Origin: Hyperoplus lanceolatus
Lineage: Eukaryota; Chordata; Actinopteri; Uranoscopiformes; Ammodytidae
Reading direction: 5' to 3'
Assembly: GCA_026929865.2 (NCBI GenBank)
Contig: CM049417.1
Location: forward strand, 22,321,501 to 22,385,500
Length of the DNA: 64,000 nt
The notes beneath the pieces were generated by a model, which ran no database searches, was not told where the DNA came from, and saw only the letters and a list, made by a program, of their open reading frames with translations. Position numbers and translations under genes: made by a program. The first letter of the stretch is position 1; each line of letters opens with the position of its first letter. Below are positions 47,724 to 59,279 of this stretch, piece by piece.

Positions 47724-47733
47724 GTCACGTGAC
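47724..47733. promoter_or_regulatory. Palindromic GTCACGTGAC E-box, candidate displaced sat2 promoter element
   Basis: A perfect 10-bp palindrome with a CACGTG core (USF/TFE3-type site by general knowledge) lies 29 bp outside the right end of foldback E. If E were absent, it would be about 105 bp upstream of the sat2 ATG. A second ACGTGAC is at 47775. Function is inferred from position only. Confidence 0.3.
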
Positions 47734-47842
47734 GAATAGTCTCGCACAACCAGACCAAACTATAGGTAGAAGGTTACGTGACAAGGGACTGAGGCTGTGT
47801 TCGGAACGCCATACTAGCGTCCTACATCCTACATCCTACTTA

Positions 47843-48178
47843 CAGCAACAAATTAAACTAAATACCTTCATATCCTTTAATCAATTTAAACAAACTATCT
47901 TGAATCTGCCAAACTCTACCTGTAACTGTTTTAATTAGGCTATATTGTACTTTCACCCATTTCATTTTAATTGCTGCCACTCTTCACCACTATGTAAATG
48001 TTTCAATTGTTTTTTTCTCTCTTCACCTGTTGTTGTGTATTTGATGTATTTGCATTGAATATTGTGTATGTATTGTTGTTTTTCCTTGGAATTTATTTGA
48101 ACTCGACACCATTGTAAATGAGGGTCACCCCTCAATTGGTCTCTCGAGGATAAATAAAAGTTAAATGAAATGAAATGA
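47843..48178 (+). mobile_element. LINE 3' end with ORF2 C terminus, in copy 1
   Basis: Copy 2 shows the empty site. The insert begins with a short open stretch to a stop at 47936 (reads SFNQFKQTILNLPN near its end), followed by the 3' UTR with ATTGTAAATGAGGGTCACC and an AGTTAAATGAAATGAAATGA tail. Same LINE 3' end as at 6838 and 33090. Confidence 0.75.
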
Positions 48179-48412
48179 AAAAATGAAAACATACTCACCA
48201 TCTATGTCCTGCATACTCTCTACTCAAAGATCGATTGTGTATGCGAGCTGCGTCGAAACGTTTTCAGTTGAAGTGTACTCAAGCAATGAAGAATTTCTTC
48301 TTCTTCTTCTTATAAGATTAAGGCAGTTTAGACACTGTTAAGCTTATAACCGCCCTCTACAGGTTAGATATTGAACTAGATTTTTACAGTCCTGTGTTCA
48401 TCTGTGTTTTAA

Positions 48413-49300
48413 GGTGAGAACACACCAAACGCGGTGGCGGCGTTGAAAAATCCTATTTTTGCATAGGGAACCATTGGTTTAGGCGCGATGATCCGTTGCC
48501 GGCAAAGCGGCGCTTTGGCCGCGGCAGCCGCGTTACCAAAGCGTCAACGCCCCACCAAAGCATCAACGCACCATCGCCCGAGATGAAAAAATTTAACTTT
48601 CAACGCTCCAGCACGTGACGTTTAGCCGTGTTGGCCAATCAGCGGTGAGCTTGACCCGACGTCACGGACATCGGCACGGTGGGAGCATGGGTGGGAAGAC
48701 AACACAGAGGCTGAGAAACACTGAGTAGGAAATGCGGCTGGCTGGTGATATGAAGCCGCTCGGGGTTGGGTTAGAAGACGTGGGGAAAGTGAGCCAGGAG
48801 AATGGGCTTCCTGGTTAATTCAGTGAATATAGCGGCTGTGCTTTAGCCAATGAACCAAGTTAGCACCGGTCGGATAGCGTTAGTTAACTCACCCGGTTGT
48901 GTGCGGCTACCACCTCCATAATGAACCCAAACATAACGGCTAAGTCCGGGGAACTTTCACAACGAGTACAGCGAAGCACCGGTGTTTATGCCTATATCCA
49001 CGCCAGCCACGGTCCCGTCACAGCCAGGTAGGATGATGTAGGCTTGCCTTTATTTTCTACTGCCCTGTGCACAATGCTGCTGTAAATGTGTTTGGTATGG
49101 TGCTGCCTTGCTGTTTGTGTTTCCGAGTGGCGTGAATCTGCAATGCTGTGTTAAGGCTAATTGTTCCGTTCAGTTGCTGTTTATTTGTCTTTTGGCACAA
49201 TTGTTGGCCGTGTTGTTGTTGTTTTTGTGTGGACATGAACGCTGTTGTGTCGGGTCGGGTCTGATCGCAGCCATGGTTGATCAGGGAAATAAATATATCG
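48413..49300. mobile_element. GC-rich insert in copy 1, one Harbinger-like end
   Basis: Begins GGTGAGAACACACCAAACGC right after TTTTAA, a terminus type of PIF/Harbinger-like fish elements. Copy 2 lacks the whole segment. The other end does not show a matching terminus, so the right end was lost, together with a little target DNA. The interior is CpG-rich and has an exon-like frame at 48921. Confidence 0.5.
48921..49027 (+). other. Exon-like ATG frame with splice donor, possibly captured
   Basis: An ATG in the context CCATAATGA opens MNPNITAKSGELSQRVQRST, then GVYAYIHASHGPVTA, and meets a CAG|GTAGG donor-like site at 49027. The preceding 500 bp is CpG-rich like a vertebrate promoter. I do not recognise the peptide. 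It could be a captured host first exon or a transposase exon. Confidence 0.25.
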
Positions 49301-49379
49301 GGGGATCCCTCCGACGCTCTCTGTCCGGCTCATCAGCACTCAGCTGTCTGTGAGTTGAGTTGGACGAGCCGATTCTAAT

Positions 49380-49752
49380 TAGAGCTGCAACGATTAATCG
49401 ATGAATCGATTATTAATCGATTACTAAAATAATCGCCAACTATTTTGATAATCGATGAATCGTTTCGAGTAATTTTTTAATAAAACATTTCCAAATTCTC
49501 TGATTTCAGCTTCTCAAATGTGAATATTTTCTGGTTTCTTTAATCCTATTATGACAGTAAACTGAAATATCTGTGTGTTTTGGACATAACAATACATTTG
49601 AGGACGTCAACAACGGCTTTGGAAAATTTATCAAAATTTTCCCCATTTTCTGACATTTTACGGACCAAAACACTATCGATTAATAATCGATTAATCGAGA
49701 AAATAATCGACAGATTAATCGATTATCAAAATAATCGTTAGTTGCAGCCCTA
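49380..49752. mobile_element. 373-bp hAT MITE with ATTAATCGATT arms
   Basis: Ends TAGAGCTGCAACGATTAATC and the complement of GTTAGTTGCAGCCCTA, flanked by a perfect 8-bp duplication ATTCTAAT (49372-49379, 49753-49760). Both ends have overlapping ATTAATCGATTA words that can fold back. Non-coding. Confidence 0.93.
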
Positions 49753-50220
49753 ATTCTAATCTCTCTCCACTATCAGACTCACTTCACTTATTTCACTTAG
49801 TAACTCTAATGTTGTTAGGTATTTATCTTCATCTCTTATCTATTGTAAGAGTTTATGAATGACTGCACGTACAGTTGTCAGATCGCGAAACCCCAAACAA
49901 TGTTGTTGCCTAGCAACTTGCTCGAAAATATTTCATTTTCCTGGGCGGGTAGAATTGACCCAATGCATTGTGGGGCGGTTGAGTAGGAAAAGTATACAAT
50001 CGATTCATACCGAAAATCTTCCCGGAAGTTAGTACTCATCCGGGAATTTCTCACATACCCAAACTCGCATACCCAACCTTCACATACTCAAATTGAAGTC
50101 AAAATGAGTATGAGTAGGACGTTAGTATGGCATTCCGAACACAGCCTGAGAGGGCTGTCACTACGCTGGTGCCGTTAAACCATGGCGTTAAACCAACTCA
50201 ATCTTCTATGATCTTCTATG

Positions 50221-50999
50221 GCCGTGTCCGAACTGCCATACTAGCGTCCTACATCCTACATACTCACCATCTATATACTGCATACTCTCTACTCAAAGAT
50301 CGATTGTGTATGCGAGCTGCGTCGAAACGTTCTCAGTTGAAGTATACTCAAGCAATGAAGAATTTCTTCTTCTTCTTATAAGATTCAGGCAGTTTAGACA
50401 CTGTTAAGCTTATAACCGCCCTCTACAGGTTAGATATTGAACTAGATTTTTACAGTCCTGTGTTCATCATCTGTGTTTTAGACCTCTTGTTTTATAATAA
50501 TTATATTTTGAGGCGGAGAATCCCTCCGACGCTCTCTGTCCGGCTCATCAGCACTCAGCTGTCTGTGAGTTGAGCTGGACGAGCCGCGGTGTGTGGAACA
50601 GCGATCTGTTCTAATCTCTCTCCACTATCAGACTCACTTCACTCATTTCACTTAGTGACTCTAAGTTGTTAGGTATTTATCTTCATCTCTTATCTATTGT
50701 AAGAGTTTATGAATGACTGCACGTACGTCTGTCAGATCGCGGAACCCCAAACAATGTTGTTGCCTAGCAACTTGCTCGAAAATATTTAATTTTCCTGGGC
50801 GGGTAGAATTGACCCAGTGCATTGTGGGGCGGTTGAGTAGGAAAAGTATACAATCGATTCATACCCAAAATCTTCCCGGTAGTTAGTACTCATCCGGGAA
50901 TTTCTCACATACCCAAACTCGCATACCCAACCGTCACATACTCAAATTGAAGTCAAAATGAGTATGAGTAGGACGTTAGTATGGCAGTTCGGACACGGC
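50221..50999. mobile_element. TIR element of the GCYGTGTYCGGAAC family, copy 2
   Basis: 779 bp. Ends GCCGTGTCCGAACTGCCATA are perfect inverted repeats, with CTATG duplicated (50216-50220, 51000-51004). It lies 75 bp from copy 1 in the same orientation, but each has its own target duplication, so they are separate insertions. It is the uninterrupted form of copy 1. Confidence 0.9.
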
Positions 51000-51004
51000 C
51001 TATG

Positions 51005-51992
51005 ACTCAACCTCCCACAAACAGCACGAGAGCGCCCTCCTCCTGGAAGGAAATCAGCGGAACTAGCCTACTACTCCCCACTTGTACCATGGTGTGGACT
51101 AATCCATGATTACGGATTACAAAGGACTACGGATCATACCATAGAAAGGGTTAACAAAGTGTACTATTACTAGTTTACAAATCCCCTAGGGCGGGGGGAA
51201 TAAATCGAAAGTTAAAACAATCATATTACCTTTTAACAACTGTAAACTTTGCAGAGTAATTGTGAAACCCTTATATTAATGCAAAATGCTCCCTTATGTT
51301 TTAAAAGGTTTCAGTACCCTCATCATTGTGTTCTACTAATTAAGATAAAATAGGTTATTAAAAAAAATCTGATTTAAATTGTAAAACTGGATTTAAATTA
51401 AAAAAATTTAAATGGCCCTAAACAGATAATCCTTCAAACAATGCCTTAAAGGTACACTTCTGATACATTTTCCAACAGACTTAACTGATGCTCTGTGGCC
51501 TAAGGGTGGCGCTGTCAGTCAGTCTGTTCAACATTGTGGGAAGGATTATTTGACCTGACTTTATGTGTAGTCTGGTCAAAGTTTCCTCTTGTCCTGATAC
51601 TCCTGTGGTTGTTGAACCCAGTGGCGTGCACAGGTAGACCTGAAGTGGTGCTGAAGCACCTTCCCTTTTCCCCTGGACCAATCAAGTGCCCTTTTGGAAA
51701 AAATAAATAAATCTGAAAGTTCGTTTTTTTTTTTTTTTACAGTGTATGTGGCCCATGCCGACATTATCATCTATAAATGCTCAACGATTAAAAACGTTTG
51801 ACAATACTGCCCCAATAAATATGCCCCCCCCTCCTCCGCACACACTTCCTTTGTCAGCGTGAACGTGCAGAGTGGAAACAAACGGAGGCGCGTTGCCGCA
51901 GCAGTTCACAGCTGCTGCACACACACACCTACTCCCCGGCCTTGAATGGAGTCAAGAGTGTATTGTTTGCCCCCTAAGCCTCAGTTGCCAAA
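51005..51992. other. Stretch between elements, one hAT-like terminus
   Basis: 51615-51720 contains CAGTGGCGTGCACAGG, a terminus type of a fish hAT family whose possible partner is near 54170-54200 (GGCTGTGCACAGC). The rest is AT-rich and unassigned. Confidence 0.4.
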
Positions 51993-52954
51993 AGAGCGGC
52001 CAAGTCTCACGCTTTGGCCGTGAGACACACGCATATCAACCAGTTCACATGCTCACACGCTACACCTCCAATTTCTCACGCAGAGAAATGAATCCCCGTA
52101 ATATATATATTTTTTTGGTACTTTTACTTTGAAAGTCTTATTTTGAAAAGCTAAACGGACTGAGTTCCGTGACATCCTCTTTCTGCCATGCTTTCTGCAC
52201 GTGCGGTTTCTTTATAGGTCCATGCCATGGGATGGACAATATCCATGGCCGTGTGCAGCCCGTAGCCGCAGCAGCCACTTGGCAAACCACCACGGCCGCG
52301 CCCCCCTGCGTTACACTACAAAACTAATAAAAGACCGCCGCCTCCCAGTCCTGCCCTTTGTTCTGAGAAGACATCAAGTGTCATAGATTTAATATAATAA
52401 TGGTGAATTGAAATTGGATAATTGGATAACCCATACAATGTTGAATACATATAGAATAATTACCTTTATTACAGTTTAACCAAATGTTTTAACAATAGGC
52501 TACAGGAGATATTTGAAAGCACTACACATGCATTGTAGGCTATTCAATTAAATTTGTGTCAGCGAAACTCTGAATGTTCTCTTTTACTTTACATAAAAAT
52601 GAATGCAGAAAAGGCACACATAAAAATTCACCAGAATGCAGGAAATTAAGTGTTTAATGCTCAAAATTTTCTGGGGGGGAACCCCAGACCCCCACTTACA
52701 ATATGTCCACACCCAATGTTTAATTAAAACCTGTCCTACGACTTTGCAATTCATGAATTTGTTTATTTTAATAAGATTTTTGATGTTTTATCACATTTTC
52801 CAATTGTCTTTTATTTCTGATTTATTATGAACAATATGTAAACTTGCAGGACACTAGCAAAAATGATTGGGTGGGAAAGAGGACACGGTTTTGGGTCCCT
52901 CGGCCAAAAAATCTCACTCCAAACTTTTGGTGAAACTTGGCAGCCCTGGTTGCC

Positions 52955-54560
52955 AATCTATAACTTGCATTTATTTGTCTGTTTTAAAGTAGCCTCTATC
53001 ATTCAGCGCCACACAGCTGAGCATAAATTAGCCGACTCTCCTGCTAGCCCAAAAAAAAAATAGATATGACGTGATGAACACAACTAATGTCGGTGGAGTT
53101 TGTCATTGGTGCAGCATGTGAATCTACCGTATGCTGAATATTTAGTGTTGTTTAGGTTTACTTTAGGCTATATAATTAACACATGCAGTAATTTATTTGC
53201 TAAATGACAAACAGGCAATTCCCAATTGCCTGCAGAAAAAGTAGCCTTGTGCCTGGTTGTAATGTAACCATGCAGTCTTATTTTATATGGTAGGTCTCTT
53301 TTTATTTACAAATTGCAGTATAATGCCTAGAAAGGGGAGGTTAAACAGGAAAAAGAAAGGGAGCTACAGCAGGCAGCCAAGGGGAGCAGCTCTCTGCTCT
53401 CCTGGATGAAAGCATCCACCAGCAGCAAGGAGGAAGATGAAGATGAAAGGTCAGAGTCAAGACCAGAGTCATGTTAACTGTTCAGGGCCTTTTAAAGCTC
53501 ATATTTTAATGTTGAACTGTTCCTCAAATGTTATTGAAATATCTTAAAAGCTGTCCACACATTTTATTTTAACTACGTAAGTGTGTTGGTGGTACTAAAT
53601 CAATCATGAAGCTATATAAGCTAATTATATTATTTTGTCCCAACCATAAATTATTTCTATGTTACAAATATTGCAGTAATCTTGTATTTACCTTAATAGG
53701 ATATTATTAGTATAGAGATCAGGGGCCTAACGAAGACTTCAAAGACAGAATTCGGGATAAGGGATTATTTAAAAAAATCCAAAGGTGACTTTTTTTTCAA
53801 ACATGTACATTTTTTTCTTTCTGCTTTTTGGTAATTCTGTGTCTCCAAATTATTCCAGAAAATAGTACTAAATAGCCCACATTGACACAGGTGATTTAGC
53901 CTTAGCTTTCTTCTCAAAGAGCACCAGATTGATGAATTTTACTTTAAAAGGTTCAAATTTTTCTTCCGGGGGAGCATTCCCCCGGATCCCCCTAGAAGGT
54001 CCAGGGTCCCAAACACAGTCTCCCAAAATCCTTTGAGAAACACTGTATGTGCGGCTGGGTATTAAAAGTAATTAGGCCAGGGGGGGATTTTGTACAAGTA
54101 GGCCTACCCTTAAAATGATTTGGTCATTCATCGATAGAATATATTGTGCCCTTTTTTTTGCACTGAGCACCTGCCCCCCAAAATGGCTGTGCACAGCTGT
54201 CACCTGTCACGTCACAACTGTAATCGCTACTGATGCAAAGAAAGAAGTGCACAGTGAAATAATGTTGCAACCTGTGATTTTATAGAACGCTTTATTAAGG
54301 GCCAGTGTAAATCGCCAGGTAAAATCATTTGAGGTGAGAGCATAGAGTGGCGCTGCATACAGTAGGTCTAGGCTATTTTAGGCCTACATGTTCTGCATCA
54401 ATAACTGTATGCGTGTGGCAAAAAGCCGCAGCGCAATGTGACAGTTCACCCAGTTGTAAACCTAATGTCACGGCTTCGTTTCGTTCATTAACTTACTGAT
54501 CAATAAGTTTACTTATTTAACGAGTTTCCTCAGTGAGAATATATCGCCAAGACAATATAG
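52955..54560. other. Loop of foldback F with a transposase scrap
   Basis: At 53346-53470 the plus strand reads QEKERELQQAAKGSSSLLSW, then MKASTSSKEEDEDE and a stop. It resembles the Lys/Glu-rich region before the TTF/BED-type finger of some fish hAT transposases. It is out of register with the nearest ATG (53323), and no downstream transposase blocks are seen. The remainder is AT-rich. Confidence 0.3.
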
Positions 54561-54830
54561 TCACAGGGCTGCCAAGTTTCACCAAAAGTTTGGGGTGAGA
54601 TTTTTTGGCCGAGGGACCCAAAACCATGTCCTCTTTCCCACCCAATCATTTTTGCTAGTGTCCTGCAAGTTTACCTATTGTTCATAATAAATCAGAAATA
54701 AAAGACAATTGGAAAATGTGATAAAACATCAAAAATCTTATTAAAATAAACAGATTCATGAATTGCAAAGTCGTAGGACAGGTTTTAATTAAACATTGGG
54801 TGTGGACATATTGTAAGTGGTGGTCTGGGG

Positions 54831-55204
54831 TAGCCTGGTGCTACCAGACCATCGTACTTCATTTCATTTGTACAGAAGGTCTGGCAGTTCTTTAATTGGC
54901 AAACGTTAACTCATGGAGGCGGGTGTCTGTTAAAATTTAAAACTATTGGATCTGCCCAGTGCCACTCTGGATTAGCCAACCAATCGCATAACGTTTGGTC
55001 GTCACCTGTGTCATGAGCCGGCTTCTGGCAACTGAAACTGGAGCGCGACTTCGACGTCATCGTTCTCAGCCACTCGCTCTGTTCGCTGATTGGACCGGCT
55101 GTCGAATCTCCAGCAAAACTGGGAAATGGCCTGTACACCCAGACTGACTACTGAAGGGAAAATAAAATTTGGCCGGAAGTAGGCGGGCGGGCGGAGCCAG
55201 GCTA
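54831..55204. mobile_element. 374-bp hAT-type MITE, TAGCCTGG ends, in right arm of F
   Basis: Ends TAGCCTGG and CCAGGCTA with GGTCTGGGG on both sides (54822-54830, 55205-55213), an 8-9 bp duplication. The left arm of F shows the empty site (complement of CCCCAGACCCCCACTT). Interior is CpG-rich without coding sequence. Confidence 0.85.
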
Positions 55205-55595
55205 GGTCTGGGGTTCCCCCCCAGAAAATTTTGAGCATTAAAACACTTAATTTCCTGCATTCTGGTGAATTTTTATGAAGCAATGTGTGCCTTTTCTGCA
55301 TTCATTTTTATGTAAAGTAAAAGAGAACATTCACAGTTTCACTGACACAAATTTAATTGAATAGCCTACAATGCATGTGTAGTGCTTTCAAATATCTCCT
55401 GTAGCCTATTGTTAAAACATTTGGTTAAACTGTAATAAAGGTAATTATTCTATATGTATTCAACATTGTATGGGTTATCCAATTATCCAATTTCAATTCA
55501 CCATTATTATATTAAATCTATGACACTTGATGTCTTCTCAGAACATATTTTTCCCACAGTAACCTCTAAGCTTAGTTACTCATTCATTCAATTAA

Positions 55596-56897
55596 AGCTG
55601 CAGTTGATCGTTTCAGCCGTTTTCAGCCGTTGGGATCCCAACGGCTGTTTTCCCAACGCTCTACCTGCTGTAGCTCCTCCCTCTGAACGACAGCTACGCG
55701 CGTTCATGTGAATTCAGTTACATTGACAGGAGACAAACACCATGTCCGATTCCGAGGTGATTAAACATTAGTATGAGCATACATTTTAATCACAGACAGA
55801 CCATGTATGTTAGCTTAAAATCATTTTAAGTGTGCTGGTAGGCCTAACAAAAGTAGCTGTAACTGCCAGGCAAGATAGCAAACTAATTGTAACAGAGCGG
55901 AGAGGTGTGTGTGTATGCTCCTGCTCTGACCGCAGCTGGGAGGGGCTGCTCGGGCAGTGTTGCCAACTTAGCGATTGTGTCGCTATATTTAGCTACTTTT
56001 CAGCCCCCCTGGCGACTTTTTTTTCAAAACAGCGACAAGCGACACATCTAGCTTTTTTTCTGGTGTAATTGGTGACTTTTTCACCGAAGCAATTATCACT
56101 TGTAACGCTTCTCAACGAGCAGCGGGAGCCTCCCGGCCCGTCCCCCGTCACAGAGCACTGACAGACGGCCCGGTCCTCGCGCAGCAGCCCCTGCCAGCTG
56201 CGGTCAGAGCAGGAGATAGGCTACACCTCTCAGCTCGGGGCTGCTGCGCGAGGAGCGGGCTGCGTGTCAGTGCTCCCGCTGCTCGTTGAGAAGAGATGAT
56301 ACTTGCTTTGGCGAAAAAAGTCACCAATAACACCAGAAAAAAAAGCTAGATATGTCGCTTATCGCTGTTTTGAAAAAAAGTCGCGAGGTCGCGGTCGGAG
56401 AGGTCTTGATGTGATAGGGCAAGAAGACATGGCCGGTGTACTTTTTTTCAAGCTCTCTCCGTCTCCCTTTCAGCAGTTAACTTTTCAATATTCGTCTTTC
56501 CTCGTTTTTTTGCTGTCTTATCGGTGTTAGTTGTTAGTATCCTGGGAATGGTAAATTGAGGGTTCGTTTGTGAAAACATTGCTACTCGCTGTCCGCCGTA
56601 GTAGCCTTGTACCAAACAGTAGGCTAGTGTCAGACTGCTAGGGTCGTGAACGCTCACGCAACTGACGCATCAACGTCGTTGCCAAGGTCCCACAGCCAAT
56701 AAGAACGGAGAATCTGACCTCGCTCTGATTGGTCAAAATCAACATGAGCGGTGGCAATTTTGGGGGGCAGCACACAGAGGCAGGGGGGAGCAAAGTGATA
56801 AAAAAAATATTTTCAGACCACTTCACCTACATATAGCTGAATGGCTATTATGACAGTTTTGCCAAATATTACAGTAAAAAAACTCTCAACTGCAGCT
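55596..56897. mobile_element. TTAA-flanked element, AGCTGCAGTTGA ends, in right arm of F
   Basis: Ends AGCTGCAGTTGATCG and, complemented, AGCTGCAGTTGAGAG, with TTAA at 55592-55595 and 56898-56901. The right-hand 45 bp is identical to 58291-58333, where another copy starts. Contains part of a CAGTGTTGCCAAC hAT. piggyBac/Kolobok-type by target site (inference). Confidence 0.8.
55955..56388. mobile_element. CAGTGTTGCCAAC hAT, truncated second copy
   Basis: Starts CAGTGTTGCCAACTTAGCGA and shares the TAGCTTTTTTTCTGGTGTAA and GCAGCGGGAGCCTCCC blocks with 9385-10644. Internal sequence is partly inverted, and the right terminus is missing. A third piece of its GC-rich core lies just before it (55893-55950). 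Confidence 0.65.
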
Positions 56898-57435
56898 TTA
56901 ATGTTGACAACATTTTAGAACAAAAATGTGTTGGTGTGTCAACCAGCCCAATAACATAATGCAAAACAAGCTTGAATATATCAAGTGAAGTGACTGATTT
57001 GAATTAAGGTGTTCTTACCTCTTTGTTCATTTAATACCGGCGTCCTTGTTGTCATTAATTTTCCATATAATTTGAACAAAGGGCGGGACTGGGAGGCGGC
57101 GTTCTTTTATTAGTTTTGTAGTGTAACGCAGGGGGGCGTGGCTGTGGTGGTTTGCCAAGTTGCTGCTGCGGCTACGGGCTGCACACGGCCATGGATATTG
57201 TCCATGCCATGGACCTATAAAGAAACCGCGCGTGCAGAAAGCATGGCAGAAAGAGGATCGGAACTCAGTCCGTTTAGCTTTTCAAAATAAGACTTTCAAA
57301 GTAAAAGTACCAAAAAAAAAAAAATATTACGGGGATTCATTTCTCTGCGTGAGAAATTGGAGGTGTGGCGCGTGAGCGTGTGAACTGGTTGATATGCGTG
57401 TGTCTCACGGCCAAAGCGTGAGACTTGGCCGCTCT

Positions 57436-58181
57436 GTAGTCAGGTCTGCGGGATTTCAAAATGTGTAGTTTCCTTAAAGGGCAGCGCTCTTATAGGCCTT
57501 TCACACCGCCGCAAAATTGGAGCTAGTTCCGGGCTAGTTCGGAGCTAGAGCCAGTGTTTTGGTTTCACAATGCCAGAGAACCGGCTCCGGGCTGTAAAAA
57601 CCGGTTCAACTCAAACCCAGTATTGAGCAGGGTTTGAGGTAAGAACTGCTTGCGCCAGCAGCCGGGGGAGGGATTATCCTGACCAACCAGACCAACTCAA
57701 ACCTCATGCCCGCCATATTTAAAAACACACCTACTACGAGACGTAAACATAACATAATTACCGAACGTAACGATCAAATTGACCGGCGAAAATACGCTGT
57801 ATGGGTCCTGTTTGCAAAGTAGCGTGACCAGATCCCAATTCACCAGATGTGGGACAAAGACTACGTTTGTGCGGGACAATGTGCCGTTTTTTTTAGCAAA
57901 ATAAACTTGTGTCACCACCGGTAATGCCAGAGACACGGCTTTCTATATTGAAAAACACTATCTTTAGATCAGCGCGCAGCAGTTAAGTTACAAATAGAGC
58001 ATTAAGGCTGCGGCTTCACATTAAAAGTATTTCACTGGCTTTACATTAGCATTTCACTGGACAAACGTGAGTTGGCTTTTATTTTGAAGTAACATGAAAG
58101 TAAACGCTGAAGCAGGCAGCACCTTCACAGCATGGACATAAAAACACAGATCCCACTGAGCCGAGCAGCGCGACAAACGGA

Positions 58182-58231
<50 letters not shown>

Positions 58232-58286
58232 TAAAGTGAGAGCCAACACGTGTAAAAATAAGAGGTATTCGCCGCTGTTGTTGTGC
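57436..58286. other. Stretch with MITE end and CA repeat
   Basis: 57493-57620 begins AGGCCTTTCACACCGCCGC, a Harbinger-like terminus without a visible partner. A CA microsatellite is at 58182-58229. No gene seen. Confidence 0.4.
58182..58229. repeat. (CA)n microsatellite
   Basis: About 23 uninterrupted AC units. Confidence 0.95.
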
Positions 58287-58290
58287 TTAA

Positions 58291-58333
58291 AGCTGCAGTT
58301 GAGAGTTTTTTTACTGTAATATTTGGCAAAACT
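58291..58333. mobile_element. Left end of a TTAA-flanked element
   Basis: After TTAA (58287-58290) the sequence AGCTGCAGTTGAGAG and on to TTTGGCAAAACT equals the right end of 55596-56897. It is cut off by the LINE that begins at 58334. This end contributes the first 17 or so codons of the open frame that runs into the LINE. Confidence 0.8.
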
Positions 58334-59279
58334 ATGGAAGACTTTATAGAATACGTGGGAGAACTATTTTCTAAGTCAAATCAAAAGAAGATATTTATCT
58401 GTGGGGATACAAACATTGATTTACTAAATACTACTAATTCACTGACTGAAGAATTTGTAAATACATTGCATGTTATGGGTATTCAGCCCTTAATTACAAG
58501 GCCAAGCAGGATTACAGTAAATAGTGCCACGTTAATAGACAACATGTTTACGAATGTTATGGGGGATGAAATAGAAAGTGGACTCCTGATTAATGACATA
58601 AGCGACCATTTACCTGTATTTGCTATATACGATTGGAAACAAAAGTTGCAGCAGAGAACAAACAAAGATATATTTGTAAGGTTGGAAACTGATGAGAGGA
58701 TAGAAGCACTGAAAAATGACTTATTGACGCAAAATTGGGACTCTGTATACAAGGGGAAGGATGTTAATGCAAGTTTCGATTTATTCCTGCAGATATTTCA
58801 AAGGCTGTATGATAAAAATTGTCAACTAAAAAAAGGGCCTTAAAGCAAAGACATGATAAACAGTGGCTAACTAAATCCTTGATAAAAGCTTGCAAAAAGA
58901 AAAATACATTGTACAAAAGATTCATAAAAGCAAGGACACCAAAGGCGGAGTTAAAATATAAAACCTATCGTAACAAGCTAAATAGCATTCTCAGAGACTG
59001 TAAAAAGAAATACTGGTAACACTTTACAATAAGGGTACATTAATTAATGGTTAGTTAATGCTTAATAAGGTTTAACTAACCATTAGTTAACTGTTAACTA
59101 ATGTGCCTAGTAAGCCTTTACTAATGGTGTTCATGTTAACTAAGATATTAATTACTACATTATGTAATGTTTATAAATATCCTGTATTAACCTTAGTTAA
59201 CCCATTAATTGAGCATGAACCAACAGTTGATTAATATAATAATAAGCATTAATTAACTGTTAACAAATGTCATTTTTGT

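Larger units (their letters stand above)
47794..50145. mobile_element. TIR element of the GCYGTGTYCGGAAC family, copy 1
   Basis: Ends GCTGTGTTCGGAACGCCATA and the complement of TATGGCATTCCGAACACAGC, with a 5-bp duplication CTGAG (47789-47793, 50146-50150). Compared with copy 2 (50221-50999) it has gained a LINE tail, a GC-rich insert (about 48413-49300) and a hAT MITE (49380-49752). Both copies carry reiterated CATCCTACAT / CATACTC words near the ends. No transposase; the superfamily is uncertain. Confidence 0.85.
51993..57435. mobile_element. Foldback element F (5.4 kb)
   Basis: Outer ends AGAGCGGCCAAGTCTCACGC (51993) and its complement ending at 57435. The left arm is 51993-52955; the right arm is 54560-57435, interrupted by a hAT MITE (54831-55204) and a TTAA element (55596-56897). 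Pairing landmarks are CAGCCCGTAGCCGCAGCAG (52257 with 57160), CGCCTCCCAGTCCTGCCC (52340 with 57070), AGGAGATATTTGAAAGCAC (52504 with 55385) and GGACACTAGCAAAAATGATT (52848 with 54645). Each arm turns inward at a CAGGGCTGCCAAGTTTCACC terminus, so F may be two inverted copies of a hAT-like element around a loop. No target duplication was found. Confidence 0.75.

Noticed and set aside
58283-58333. N-terminal 17 codons of the 186-codon frame as LINE protein
   Set aside because: They come from the end of a TTAA element; the LINE begins at 58334.
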